Shown: positions 34,284-43,166, counted from the first letter of the stretch. The stretch is 64,000 bases of DNA from Myxococcales bacterium (GCA_016191785.1 JACPVJ010000119.1:62001-126000); one strand, 5' to 3'. Notes: a model not told the origin generated them from the sequence alone. A program made the numbers and translations.

Positions 34284-35042
34284 TCAGAACCAGACTTCCC
34301 AGACGCCGCGCTCGAGCTCGGCGGCGTGGGCCGTGATGCTGACGCGGTCCCGGCGGCCCCCAAAGGGCTGGATCTGGTGCAGACGATAGCTGTCGAAGAC
34401 ACACAGCTCTCCCACGCCGTATTCGACCGTGGTGCGCGGCGCCTGGAGCTCTTGCTCCGTGGCCTCGTCGGCGCCCGCGTAGCGCACGTCCCAGATCGAG
34501 ATGCCGCCCCCGCGCTGCGGGGCGTGCAGCATCACCAGCAAGGAAAGGGCGGGCCGCCGGGCCTGGATGTGCTCGTCGGTGAGCCCCTCGGTGTCGAAGT
34601 GCATGACGCCGCCCCGCCGGGACACGAACTCTCCGTTGGGGAACACGTGGACGCCCGGGCCGCACCAGTCGGCGCGCTGCTCGGCGCGGCCTCCGGTGAG
34701 CGTGGCGACCGCCGCCCGCATGCGCGCCTGCATGCCGGGCAGGGTCTCCTCGACCAGGCGGTTCGAGGTCGCGGCCTCGGCGAAGTACTCGTCCGAGCGG
34801 TCCTCCTCCAGGTGCGTGTACCAGGCGCGACCCAGCGAGTACTGCTCGCCGTCGAAGGCAGGTGTCCAGCGCGCGCGGGCCCGGTACACGGCGCTCGTCC
34901 AGTCGTGACACTCGTCCCACGAGAGGAAGCCGGGCGCCCGCAGGGCGAAGTGACGCGAGAGGTCCGCCAAGAGGCCGTCGCGATCGCCGGGTGCCGATGA
35001 AGGCCAGTCGATGACGCGAGGCTCGGTGCTTCCTTCGCTCAC
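34284..35042 (-). CDS. 2OG-Fe(II) oxygenase
   Basis: A 252-residue enzyme with the 2OG-Fe(II) triad: His148-x-Asp150 (VMHFDTEG), His222 (YRLHQIQPF) and Arg233 (RRDRVSIT). The beta strands around it (SLLVMLHAPQRGGGISIWDV, ELCVFDSY) form the expected jelly-roll. GTG 35042 starts the protein at a point where homology-like sequence begins (TEPRVIDWP); the frame is open to 35483 without sense. It is the third iron oxygenase in the 28-35 kb cluster, after the HxD pair, but of a different family layout. It converges with the operon from 31442. Confidence 0.85.
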   Translation of the reverse strand: MSEGSTEPRVIDWPSSAPGDRDGLLADLSRHFALRAPGFLSWDECHDWTSAVYRARARWTPAFDGEQYSLGRAWYTHLEEDRSDEYFAEAATSNRLVEETLPGMQARMRAAVATLTGGRAEQRADWCGPGVHVFPNGEFVSRRGGVMHFDTEGLTDEHIQARRPALSLLVMLHAPQRGGGISIWDVRYAGADEATEQELQAPRTTVEYGVGELCVFDSYRLHQIQPFGGRRDRVSITAHAAELERGVWEVWF

Positions 35043-35196
35043 GGCGCGACGGTGTCCAGACGAGCCGGCCGCGTCAAGTACGGCGTGTTTGGGTTCGAGC
35101 ACGGGCGCTGATGCTCCAGCTGCACGCGCCTCGGTTCTGCGCGTACGCTGGGTCGATGATGAACGAGCGACGCTACGGGCTGTGGGTGGCTCCGGA

Positions 35197-36135
35197 ATGA
35201 GCGCCGAGCTTGCGGTCACGGGCGCGCTGGGCGGGCTCGGCGCCAACGTGGTCGCGGAGGCCACGCGGCGCGGCATCGCCGTGCGCGCGCTGACGCGCCG
35301 GGAGGCGGCGCTGCCGGAAGGCGCGACGGCGGTGCGCGGCGACGCGCTCTTGGTCGAGGACCTGGTCCGGCTCACCGAGGGAGCGGCCGCCCTCGTGCAC
35401 GCGGTGAACGCGAGCTTCAGCGCGGACTGGGAGCGGAGCGTGACCCGGCTCCTCGACGCGGCCATCGCGGCCTGCCGGCGCACCGGAGCGCGGCTGGTCT
35501 ACCCCGGCAACGTCTGGGTCTTCGGCCGCGGTCGCCCGGGCACGCGCTACGACGAGCGCGCGCCCCACGCGCCGTGCTCGAGCAAGGGCCGGACGCGCGC
35601 GGGCAACGAGGCGACGCTGCGCGCCTCGGGTGTGTCCTACAGCGTGGTGCGCTTGCCCGAGTTCTACGGCCCGCACGTGACCACGCTGACCGGTCCTCCG
35701 CTCCGCAACATCGCGCAGGGTAGGACCGCGCGCTGGTTCGGGGATCCGGACCTCCCCATCGAGCTCGTGTACATGCCCGACGCGGCGCGCTTGCTGGTGG
35801 ACGTGGCCACCGACGCCGGCGCAGCGAACGAGAGCTTCCACCTGCCGGGCGCCAGCGCGATCACGCCGCGCGCCTTCTTCGCCGAGGCCGTCCGCCAGGC
35901 CGGCGGGCGCGGGAAGCTCCAGGCGCTTCCGACCTGGGTCGTGCGCGCCGCAGGTGTGCTGTCGCCGAGCGCGCGGGCCTTCTCCGACATCTTGCACCTG
36001 TGGGAAGCCCCGATCTTGCTCGACGGCGGCAAGGCACGAGAGCGCTTCGACCTTCGCCCGACCCCTTACTCCGAAGGGCTCGAACGCACCCTGGGTTGGC
36101 TCCGCGAACACCCCGACGTGAAGATGCACTACTGA
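35197..36135 (+). CDS. NAD(P)-dependent SDR epimerase-like protein
   Basis: A 312-residue Rossmann protein: ELAVTGALGGLGANVVAEATRRGIAVRALTRR, with the GxxGxxG nucleotide site at residues 8-14. It retains LVYPGNVWVFG and SYSVVRLPEFYGPHV. The SDR catalytic YxxxK is not obvious: the position after YPGNVWVFG reads CSSKGRTRAGNE, so the protein may be a non-catalytic or atypical epimerase (NmrA-like). ATG 35197 was chosen over a longer open frame from 35011 because it begins the Rossmann fold. It is divergent from the oxygenase at 35042. Family known, role not. Confidence 0.75.
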   Translation: MSAELAVTGALGGLGANVVAEATRRGIAVRALTRREAALPEGATAVRGDALLVEDLVRLTEGAAALVHAVNASFSADWERSVTRLLDAAIAACRRTGARLVYPGNVWVFGRGRPGTRYDERAPHAPCSSKGRTRAGNEATLRASGVSYSVVRLPEFYGPHVTTLTGPPLRNIAQGRTARWFGDPDLPIELVYMPDAARLLVDVATDAGAANESFHLPGASAITPRAFFAEAVRQAGGRGKLQALPTWVVRAAGVLSPSARAFSDILHLWEAPILLDGGKARERFDLRPTPYSEGLERTLGWLREHPDVKMHY

Positions 36136-36157
36136 CGCGCCAAGAGGGGGACGGCCT

Positions 36158-37996
36158 TCACGGGTCCGAACCTTTCAGGTAGCGGTAGCCGGCCGGGATC
36201 AGCGTGGGGTCGGCGGTGACCGGATTCGCGGGATCGACCGGCGGCCACGCGAGCGCGCCGAACCACGGCGGCTTGGCCGTCAGGAACAAGCTCGCCGGAA
36301 GGTCCGCCGGGGCGATCGTCCAATCCTGGGCGCTCTTCACCGACGACCAGTTGCCTTCGATGAGCGTGGTGCCGACGGTCGTGCTGTCGCGATCGACGTA
36401 GAGATCCCGAGGCCCCCCGTCGCTGTGGGGGATCGCGTCCGGCGGGTGCGTGCCAGAGAAGCCCTGGTTGCCGACGTCGGGGAAGCCCAGCCGGTAGAGC
36501 GTGGTCTCGTCCAGATCCGACGACACGCTCTTGTCCAAAAACTCGTGGGTCGCCGGCTTGCCGACCTCGCCCACGACGTTGCCGACCAGCGAGTAGTACA
36601 GGTTGCGGCGATCGATCTGCACGGCGATGCGGTCCTTGGCGTTGGTCCAGGCGTTCCTGCCCGTGAGCACGTTGCGGAAGAGCACCGTGTGCGAGCTGCT
36701 GCCGTGGTAGGCGTCCGAGCCGAACTTCCCCACGATGTTCCCTTCGACCAGCGTGTACTGCTGGTGGGGGCTGTGGTTGGTGCCGATGTCGGCGGCCATG
36801 ATGCCGTGGTTGGGCGACGTCGGAGGATCGGTGTAATAGGAGTCGACGCAGTAGTTGTACGCGACCACGTTACCGAAGCCGCCCGAGTAGTTCTCGCCCG
36901 CGCCGCCGTCGCCCAGCACGATGGCGGGGAAACCCGCAGCCACCGCCACGTTGTCCACGACCAGGCTCCAGCTCACGTCCGTGAGCAGGTCCAGGGCCTC
37001 GGAGTTCGGTCCGCCATTGCTCTGGTCGTGCAGGTAGTTCTTCCTGAGCTCCACGTGGCCCGACCAGGTGACGACGACCGTCTTCGCGGGCATGGCGCTG
37101 AACTCGCAGCCGGCCACCCACACGTTCCACGAGTTCTCGATCTGGATGAACTGACCGGGACTGCTTCCGGTTCCCGTGAACTTGATGCGCTCGATGCCCG
37201 CATCGTGCGTGACGCCCGGATACCAGGCGAGCTCGGGCTTGCGGGTGAAGTCCACGGGAACGGGCGGGCGCACCGTGACCGACGTCGCCGTCTTCGCCTC
37301 GATGTAGTGCAGCGAGGCGCGGTGCCGCCCCACGAACCCGCTCTTGGTCCACACCAGCGCCGGATCGTCCTCCTCGCTCACCGTCACCATGTTACCGACC
37401 TCGAGCTTGCTGGTGTCCGCAACGCTGATGCTGGTCGAGCCGCGCGTCGCGCCACCGCTGATCGACGTCCGGTAGTCGGCGTTCGCCTTCGGGGGTGGCC
37501 AGGGCCCGAGCGCGCCGATGCGCACGGCCGAGCTCCCGGACGTCAAGAGCTCGGTCTTGTCTCCGGCCCCCCGCAGGGTGATCGCCGACTTGATGATCAG
37601 CGCGCCGTCGATCCGGTACTTACCGGCCGGCACCGACACGACCTGCCCGTCGGGACAGGCGTCGATCGCCGCTTGAATGGCGGCGATGGCGCTGGTGGCG
37701 CCGGTGGGGTCGGCACCGTAGGGCGCCTTCGTCACGTCCGCACAGATCGTCTCGCGCGCCGGGATGCCGCCCTCGACGCCCGCCGTCTGCCACGTCCCCG
37801 GCAGGGGCAGGCGGTCGTCGGGGATGATGCCGCTGATGCTGCCGCCGCCCGCGCCGCTCGCCCCGGCTGCGCCGGTGCCGCCGGTGCCGCCTGCGCCCCC
37901 CGCGCCTCCCGTCGCGCCGGTGCCGCCGCCATCGTCTCCACCGCACGCTGCCAGCGTCAGGGTCACGGCAGCCACCATCGCTCGCAACATCGACAT
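36158..37996 (-). CDS. Right-handed beta-helix lipoprotein (polysaccharide lyase-like)
   Basis: A 612-residue lipoprotein (TLTLAAC, Cys18) with a Gly/Thr/Ala linker and then a parallel beta-helix. The helix start is the typical ETICADVTKAPYGADPTGATSAIAAIQAAIDACPDGQVVSVPAGKYRIDGALII pattern of pectate-lyase/glycosyl-hydrolase-28-like proteins, with ITLRGAGDKTELLT and repeated Asn/Gly-rich turns (IENSWNVWVAGCEF, HVELRKNYLHD). Such proteins often bind or cleave surface polysaccharides. I did not identify catalytic residues. ATG 37996 is the start. The gene after it on the same strand, at 38039, is of similar type, so they may have arisen by duplication. Confidence 0.8.
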   Translation of the reverse strand: MSMLRAMVAAVTLTLAACGGDDGGGTGATGGAGGAGGTGGTGAAGASGAGGGSISGIIPDDRLPLPGTWQTAGVEGGIPARETICADVTKAPYGADPTGATSAIAAIQAAIDACPDGQVVSVPAGKYRIDGALIIKSAITLRGAGDKTELLTSGSSAVRIGALGPWPPPKANADYRTSISGGATRGSTSISVADTSKLEVGNMVTVSEEDDPALVWTKSGFVGRHRASLHYIEAKTATSVTVRPPVPVDFTRKPELAWYPGVTHDAGIERIKFTGTGSSPGQFIQIENSWNVWVAGCEFSAMPAKTVVVTWSGHVELRKNYLHDQSNGGPNSEALDLLTDVSWSLVVDNVAVAAGFPAIVLGDGGAGENYSGGFGNVVAYNYCVDSYYTDPPTSPNHGIMAADIGTNHSPHQQYTLVEGNIVGKFGSDAYHGSSSHTVLFRNVLTGRNAWTNAKDRIAVQIDRRNLYYSLVGNVVGEVGKPATHEFLDKSVSSDLDETTLYRLGFPDVGNQGFSGTHPPDAIPHSDGGPRDLYVDRDSTTVGTTLIEGNWSSVKSAQDWTIAPADLPASLFLTAKPPWFGALAWPPVDPANPVTADPTLIPAGYRYLKGSDP

Positions 37997-38038
37997 CCCG
38001 GACCTCCACGGAGAATAGTAGCAGGGAGACAGCGACGC

Positions 38039-39808
38039 TCAGGGCGCGACCCCCGCGGTGGCGGCGGCGACCTTGGCCACGTCGGCGCCGACGTCGGTCC
38101 CGTCGGTCGCCTTGCCCTTCAGGCTGCTCTGAGCCGAGAGGGAGAGGTCTCCGCCGGCGAAGTTGGTGAAGCCGACGTCGGTGGCGGTAGCGGGGAACGA
38201 GTTGCCGGCGGGGTAGCTCGAGGCCTTGCCACCGCCGAAGATCGCGTTCCCCGTGAACACCGCGCCCGGAGCGAAGGCGTCGAGGGCGCCCGTGCCCTCG
38301 CCCTTGCCCGAGCCGAAGGCGCCATAGTCGCCGTGAGGCACCAGGTTGTTGCGAAAGATCAGGCCGGTCGCGACCGGGACGGTGTCGCCCATCACCAAGA
38401 ACGCGTTGCCGGCGATGGCGGCGGTGTTGTGCTCGAACTTCACGCCGAGCACGGGCTTTTGGGAGGTGATCACCTGGAACAGCCGGCCGTCACCGCCCCA
38501 GGTGTTCCGGTTCACGTCGAGCAGCAGGTTGTGCGCGAATACCAAGCGCGAGGTCTGCCCGCTGGGCCCGCCGTCGTCGTTGCCGGCCATGTTGATCCCA
38601 GAGCCAGTGTGCCGGATCACGTTGTAGGCGAAGGTCAGATCGGCGACGGTGGCTTGAGGCGCTGCGCCGCTCTCGCCGCGCGGCGTGAGCACGACGGCGA
38701 ACCCGACCTGGGCGTTGGCCCAGTTGTTGTCGAACACGTTGCCCGCCACTAGCACGCGCTGGGCGTTCTTGAGCTCGAAAGAGTTCTTGATCGACCAGGC
38801 CTCCGTCTTCCAACTCACGGGCTTGAAGACGTGGTTGTGGCAAAACTCGATGTCCGAGGGGACAGTGCCGGCCAGCGCCGGCGTCGCGCCGCCGAACATC
38901 AGGTTCTCGCCGGCGCCCTCCAGGTGGTTGTTCACGATCTTGAACGGACCGGGACCGTTCCAGCCGCCGATCGCCTGGGAATCGGCTCCAACCTCCTTGA
39001 TGTCGGAGATGTACGAGTCGATGATCGCGACGCGCTTGCCGTTGGCCTGAACGCCGCGCCGCGTTCCCTTGGCCGGATCGCCGTGCACGTAGCAGCGATC
39101 GACGATGATGTCGTGGGGCACGGCTGCTTCGCTCGACTCGTCGGAGCCGACCTCGATCAGACGATGAACGTAGGTGCCCGCCGCGGGGGTCAGTTCGAGC
39201 CCCACCAGGCGATAGTGATGCGCGCCGGGTGCGCAGCCGATCGCCGGCCCGGTGTCGCCGGGCAACACGATCTTGGGCATCTGTGCGGAGTAGGACGGGT
39301 CGATCCGCGTCCCCGGCGGCGGCAGTGCGGAATCCGCGGCGCTGGACCGCACGGTGATGAACCCGTCGGTGCTCTTCTTCGGCAGCGTGAACGAGCCCTT
39401 GAACGTGGCCCCCGCCTCGAGGGTGATCACGTCCCCAGGCTGCGCTTGGTCGAGCGCTGCTTGGAGATCGCCACCGGCCGCCACGGCGATGGTCTTCCCC
39501 GTCGGCGCCACCCACGTCGTGTCCACGTAGGTCTGAGGCAGCGCTTGCTTGACGTCGGGATCGGAGCTGATCCCCGGGGGACATGCCCCGGATGGTCCCG
39601 CGGCGCTCCCCCCGGTGCCGGTGCCCGCGCCGCCGCCCGTCCCCGCGCCGCCGGTTGCGCCTACCCCACTCGTTCCACCCGACGAAGTGCCGCCGGTCGA
39701 GCTGGCCCCGGTGCCCCCGGTGGCCGCGTGGGTCGGAGACGAGTCGTCGCTGCCACACGCGGCCGCAAGTGCCGCGACACCCAACACCCAAAGGACCGCC
39801 CGAATCAT
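38039..39808 (-). CDS. Second right-handed beta-helix lipoprotein
   Basis: A 589-residue lipoprotein (ALAAAC, Cys18) with a TGG/SSG linker. The mature part shows beta-helix coil patterns: DLQAALDQAQPGDVITLEAGATFKGSFTLPK, YRLVGLELTPA, KRVAIIDSYISDIKE, PFKIVNNHLEG and RVLVAGNVFDNNWA. Asn-rich turn ladders like these belong to pectate-lyase and chondroitinase-B-like folds. Its mature core is a different length and sequence from the neighbour at 36158, so the two are related by architecture more than by close identity. Start ATG 39808. The 42-bp gap to 37996 suggests a common transcript. Confidence 0.8.
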   Translation of the reverse strand: MIRAVLWVLGVAALAAACGSDDSSPTHAATGGTGASSTGGTSSGGTSGVGATGGAGTGGGAGTGTGGSAAGPSGACPPGISSDPDVKQALPQTYVDTTWVAPTGKTIAVAAGGDLQAALDQAQPGDVITLEAGATFKGSFTLPKKSTDGFITVRSSAADSALPPPGTRIDPSYSAQMPKIVLPGDTGPAIGCAPGAHHYRLVGLELTPAAGTYVHRLIEVGSDESSEAAVPHDIIVDRCYVHGDPAKGTRRGVQANGKRVAIIDSYISDIKEVGADSQAIGGWNGPGPFKIVNNHLEGAGENLMFGGATPALAGTVPSDIEFCHNHVFKPVSWKTEAWSIKNSFELKNAQRVLVAGNVFDNNWANAQVGFAVVLTPRGESGAAPQATVADLTFAYNVIRHTGSGINMAGNDDGGPSGQTSRLVFAHNLLLDVNRNTWGGDGRLFQVITSQKPVLGVKFEHNTAAIAGNAFLVMGDTVPVATGLIFRNNLVPHGDYGAFGSGKGEGTGALDAFAPGAVFTGNAIFGGGKASSYPAGNSFPATATDVGFTNFAGGDLSLSAQSSLKGKATDGTDVGADVAKVAAATAGVAP

Positions 39809-39912
39809 GAGAGGCAGAGTAGATCGGCTCGGCTCCGCCGGCGACCCGCAAGTCCGCGGCCTCGTGCTCGCGGCAAGCGTCAGCCAGGGGATCGGAGCTC
39901 GAGCCTCGGCGC

Positions 39913-40344
39913 TCAGCCAGCCAGCGGGTTGACCCAGCGCAAGCCGTCGAAGCGCGCGAAGTCGCTGTCGTTGGAGTGGACCTCGCCGCCGTACTCGATG
40001 GCGTGCGCCGCGAGCTGCACGTCGGTCGTGAGGTTTGCCGCAGTGCCGACCTGCCTCAGCAGGCGCATTGCTGTTTCCAAACGCCGAGGGCCTGGGACCA
40101 AGAAGCTCGCGCTCGGCTGCTCGAGCCAGGCGTTGACGCGAGCGATGGCGTCGTCCATCGGCAAGGGATCGGAGAACACCCGCCGGTTGGTGCTGAGGCG
40201 CAAGAAGCCGAAGAGACTGACCGGCGCGAGCCCCACCGCGCGATCACCGCCGAGCAGTGCCTCCCACCATCTTCGCGCCTGTCGATGCTGCGGGTACGCA
40301 TCGATCTCTGCATAGAGCAGCAGGTTGACGTCGGGGATGATCAT
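39913..40344 (-). CDS. VapC-like PIN-domain toxin
   Basis: A 143-residue PIN domain: IIPDVNLLLYAEI with the first acidic site, then PVSLFGFLRLSTNRRVF, TDVQLAAHAIEYGGEVHSNDSDFARFDGLRWVNPL carrying the conserved Asp residues. PIN toxins cleave RNA using a ring of acidic residues. It follows an antitoxin gene at 40341 with ATGA overlap. The pair is complete and looks functional, unlike the UPF0175/DUF3368 pair at 1885. Confidence 0.88.
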   Translation of the reverse strand: MIIPDVNLLLYAEIDAYPQHRQARRWWEALLGGDRAVGLAPVSLFGFLRLSTNRRVFSDPLPMDDAIARVNAWLEQPSASFLVPGPRRLETAMRLLRQVGTAANLTTDVQLAAHAIEYGGEVHSNDSDFARFDGLRWVNPLAG

Positions 40345-40604
40345 CGCGCGGCGGTCGCCTTCGCTATCAGCGCCTCGTCATCCAGCTCGTCTGCCAGCCT
40401 GTTGAACGCTGCCGAGTCGAACCCGGGCAAGAGCCGCGCCTTGTGCGGTCGCACTCGGTAGGGCTTGGGCGCCCTCTGTCTCTGCGGCGCCAGCCCTCGT
40501 CGGATGGCGTCGTTGACCACGTCCTTGAACGCCTTGCGCCGCCGATGGGCCTCCTCTTTCAGGAGCTGCGCCACGTCCGGATCGAGCGTCAAGGTGGTTC
40601 GCAT
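40341..40604 (-). CDS. VapB-type antitoxin (ribbon-helix-helix-like)
   Basis: An 87-residue protein from ATG 40604. Its N-terminal half is a short strand and two helices (RTTLTLDPDVAQLLKEEAHRRRKAFKDVVNDAIRRGL) typical of ribbon-helix-helix DNA-binding antitoxins. The C-terminal half (LPGFDSAAFNRLADELDDE) would wrap the toxin. It overlaps the VapC-like gene by 4 bp (ATGA). The longer frame to 40715 overlaps the phosphoesterase gene at 40681 and was not used. Confidence 0.8.
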   Translation of the reverse strand: MRTTLTLDPDVAQLLKEEAHRRRKAFKDVVNDAIRRGLAPQRQRAPKPYRVRPHKARLLPGFDSAAFNRLADELDDEALIAKATAAR

Positions 40605-40680
40605 CGAGGCATCATGATGTCTGGAAAGACCGCGGTCAACCTGCGCTCCGAACATGGCCTCGTGGGTGGCCAGCTTCACG

Positions 40681-41448
40681 TCACGGAGAGCCGCGGCCAG
40701 AAGACCGGAGCTCATCCGCCGCCGCGCCCTCGCCCCAGCGGTGCAAGCTGACCTCGCCGTCCGTGATCTCGACGTAGGTGCCGCCGTGCATCCAGTTGCC
40801 CGAGTTCACGTACTGCTTGCCCGGCAACAGGTCGACCAGCTCGGCTCGGTGCGTGTGTCCGAACACCACCGCGTCGAAGCCGCGTCGGAGCAGCATCTCG
40901 GCGGCCTGGTGGTAGGCCGAGGGCTCGGGCTCGCGGGAGCGGGCGTTCAAGCGGCCCCGAACCGCCTCGTACGAAGACCACAGCCGATACACGTCGGGGT
41001 ACACGTGCAAGAGCGGGCCCGCCGCGCGGGTGAGGGCGTCGTAGAGCCGCGGGTGCTTGACGAACCACGGGTCGTACAGGTGGCCGTGCTCGATGCGAAT
41101 GCGCCGTGAGCCTGCGCGCAGGTTCAAGAACGGGCAGATGCGGACCTCGGAGAAGCCCTCCAGGTAGTGCTCGAGGACGATGTCGTGGTTGCCGACCACG
41201 TAGAACACCTTCAAGCCCGAGGCGAGCAGCGCCCGGATCCGGTCGATGATGCGCACCGTGTCGTTGGCGAGGTTGGCGAAGCTGGTCTGGAGAATGTCCA
41301 GCCCGTCGCCGTTGATGCACAGGTTGAAGCGCTCGCGCCGGGCGTAGTCCAAGAAGCTGCCCAGCGAGGCGCTGGCCTCCGAGAACGGATTGCCGATGTG
41401 CAGGTCGGAGACGACCAGCAGCCGATCGACCTCGGCCTCGATGATCAT
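40681..41448 (-). CDS. Calcineurin-like metallophosphoesterase
   Basis: A 255-residue phosphoesterase with the full metal set: DLHIG (Asp15, His17), CINGDGLD, GNHDIV, IEHGHLYD and GHTH. It resembles UDP-2,3-diacylglucosamine hydrolase (LpxH-like) enzymes, but an exact substrate is not assignable. ATG 41448 is overlapped by the stop of the cyclic-nucleotide-binding gene upstream (ATGA), so they are coupled. The coupling could place hydrolysis under a cyclic-nucleotide signal, which is my inference. Confidence 0.85.
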   Translation of the reverse strand: MIIEAEVDRLLVVSDLHIGNPFSEASASLGSFLDYARRERFNLCINGDGLDILQTSFANLANDTVRIIDRIRALLASGLKVFYVVGNHDIVLEHYLEGFSEVRICPFLNLRAGSRRIRIEHGHLYDPWFVKHPRLYDALTRAAGPLLHVYPDVYRLWSSYEAVRGRLNARSREPEPSAYHQAAEMLLRRGFDAVVFGHTHRAELVDLLPGKQYVNSGNWMHGGTYVEITDGEVSLHRWGEGAAADELRSSGRGSP

Positions 41449-41882
41449 CGGCGCTCCGCTCGCGTCTCTTCCGGAAGATAAAGCAGGGGGTCGGCCCGCT
41501 CGTCCAGCAGGCCCACCAGTCGGGCGTTGAGCAGCCGGACTCGCCCGCTCAGCCGATGCAGCATCTCGAACGCGAAGGTCGGGTCGCGTCGCATGCGAAC
41601 CAAGAGGGCGCCGGCGCTGATCACCAAGAGCTCGGTGGTGCCCACGGCGCGCGCCGTGGCGTCCCGCGGCAGCGACTCGAGCAGCGACATCTCGCCGAAG
41701 AAGTCGCCGCGCTCCAGCGTCGCCAGCTCGAGCTCGCGCTCGCCGACCTTCTTGCTGATCCGCACCCGGCCGGTCTGGATCACGAACATGTCCCGCGAGT
41801 GGTCGCCCTCTTCGACGATGCTTTCGCCGTCGCCATAGGTGCGCTCGAGCTCTTTGGCGTGGGACTGCGTCCGAGACGACAT
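41445..41882 (-). CDS. Cyclic-nucleotide-binding domain protein
   Basis: A 145-residue single cNMP-binding domain (CRP/PKA-regulatory fold). It has GESIVEEGDHSRDMFVIQTGRVRISKK, LERGDFFGEMSLLESLPRDATARAVGTTELLVI, the phosphate-binding cassette shape with GEMSLL and RDATARA. There is no DNA-binding domain. Start ATG 41882; the longer open frame to 42149 is shadow sequence. It is coupled by ATGA to the metallophosphoesterase at 40681. Confidence 0.88.
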   Translation of the reverse strand: MSSRTQSHAKELERTYGDGESIVEEGDHSRDMFVIQTGRVRISKKVGERELELATLERGDFFGEMSLLESLPRDATARAVGTTELLVISAGALLVRMRRDPTFAFEMLHRLSGRVRLLNARLVGLLDERADPLLYLPEETRAERR

Positions 41883-41925
41883 GGTCGGAAGACCATCGTC
41901 CAACGGTCGCGCAGCGTCGAGCGGG

Positions 41926-42540
41926 CTACGCTGGGTTGGGCTTTTGTTCGGGCATGAGCGGCTCCGAGCCCGTGGGCGGCGCCGAACCGGGCGGCGCCTC
42001 GGGACCGGACGGCGTCTCGGGACCTTGCGGCGGCTCGGGCACCGGGCGATCCATCCACGGCCGGCGCGGTGGCTCGGCCCAGAGCTCGATCGGGACCTTG
42101 AGCAGCACGCCCAGCTCGCCATAGGTGGTGTCCGAAAGACGGCCGGCACCGCCGTACAGGTGCACCGCGGCGAGCGAGAGCATGCCGCGTGCGCGGAAGC
42201 CGTGCTCGCGCTCGCCTTTCACGGTGGTGACGTAGCCCAGATCGAGACCGAAGATGGCGTAGCCCACTTCGCCGCCGGCGCTGATCCGCGCGCGGTCGCT
42301 GCCGCCGTCGTAGAGCGCGTCGGTGTAGACGCCGACCCAGGGCCCGGATTGGTCGAGGTACACCAGGCTCACCTCGGGACCGACCAAGAACCCGTTCGGG
42401 ACGGGGCTCGGGTTGACCGCCCAGCCGAAGTTCATCCCCACGGGCATCCACAGCGAGTCGGTGATCTTCGGTCCGCCGTCGGCCAGCGCCGCGCCCGACC
42501 AACACACCACCAGCACCGCGACACACCCAGCCGTTCTCAT
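41926..42540 (-). CDS. Exported beta-barrel-like protein, unknown
   Basis: A 204-residue protein with a Sec signal (CVAVLVVCWSGAALA, then DGGPK). The mature part has alternating amphipathic strands (VGPEVSLVYLDQSGPWVGVYTDALY, GEVGYAIFGLDLGYVTTVKGE, RGMLSLAAVHLYGGAGRL) that could form a small outer-membrane barrel, and a Pro/Glu-rich tail. ATG 42540 is overlapped by the stop of the next upstream gene, so it is the last member of an operon with 42537 and 43163. No family recognised. Confidence 0.65.
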   Translation of the reverse strand: MRTAGCVAVLVVCWSGAALADGGPKITDSLWMPVGMNFGWAVNPSPVPNGFLVGPEVSLVYLDQSGPWVGVYTDALYDGGSDRARISAGGEVGYAIFGLDLGYVTTVKGEREHGFRARGMLSLAAVHLYGGAGRLSDTTYGELGVLLKVPIELWAEPPRRPWMDRPVPEPPQGPETPSGPEAPPGSAPPTGSEPLMPEQKPNPA

Positions 42541-43166
42541 TTCAGCTCCAGCTTCACTTCGTGATTCGGTTCCAGGTCGACCAGCTCGAGCACGACCCGA
42601 CGCCGGTCGGCCGCCTCGATCCGGTGGCCTTCGATCTGGATGGCCGCGACCCGTGCATGGGGGTCGCTCACCACCAGGACCAGCTTGCCGATGGGGCCGC
42701 GCCAGTACGCTCCACTCTTCAGCACGTAGCCGAAATCGCCGCTTCCGGGTTGGACATATTGCACCAAGAGTCGTGTGGTGCTCGGGCCCTGACCCCGCGC
42801 GCCCAGCCAGATGTCCCACGATTCGACCACGTCACCCATCGGCAGGGCACCGGCCTCACCGCGCGCCACGCTGACCGCCCCGGGCTCGGCGTCGAGCAGC
42901 TGGGCGCTGAACCCCAGGGCGCCCTGGCGCGGCGGCCCGATGGGAAACGTGAGCAGCCGATCGCGCGCGGGTGCGTGGGGCACGAAGTGGAACAGGGCCG
43001 CCACGCGCACGCTGCCGTCGGCGTCGACCGCGAGGGTGAGGGTCTCGTGCCGGAGCTCGAGATCCGGATCTTCGACGAACGGGTAGCGGGGCAGCAGCGC
43101 CACCGAGCTGCACCCCACGAGCGCGGCCGCGAGCGCCGGCAACAGTGCACGGCCGCGCTGGGTCAT
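42537..43166 (-). CDS. Predicted lipoprotein, unknown
   Basis: A 209-residue lipoprotein (ALAAALVGC, Cys19). The mature region has beta-rich stretches RHETLTLAVDADGSVRVAALFHFVPHAPARDRLLTF and SWDIWLGARGQGPSTTRLLVQYVQPG, with an ending of KLVLVVSDPHARVAAIQIEGHRIE. It overlaps both neighbours by ATGA-type junctions (42540 and 43166), the middle of a three-gene operon. I see no known motif. The likely location is the outer membrane. Confidence 0.7.
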   Translation of the reverse strand: MTQRGRALLPALAAALVGCSSVALLPRYPFVEDPDLELRHETLTLAVDADGSVRVAALFHFVPHAPARDRLLTFPIGPPRQGALGFSAQLLDAEPGAVSVARGEAGALPMGDVVESWDIWLGARGQGPSTTRLLVQYVQPGSGDFGYVLKSGAYWRGPIGKLVLVVSDPHARVAAIQIEGHRIEAADRRRVVLELVDLEPNHEVKLELK

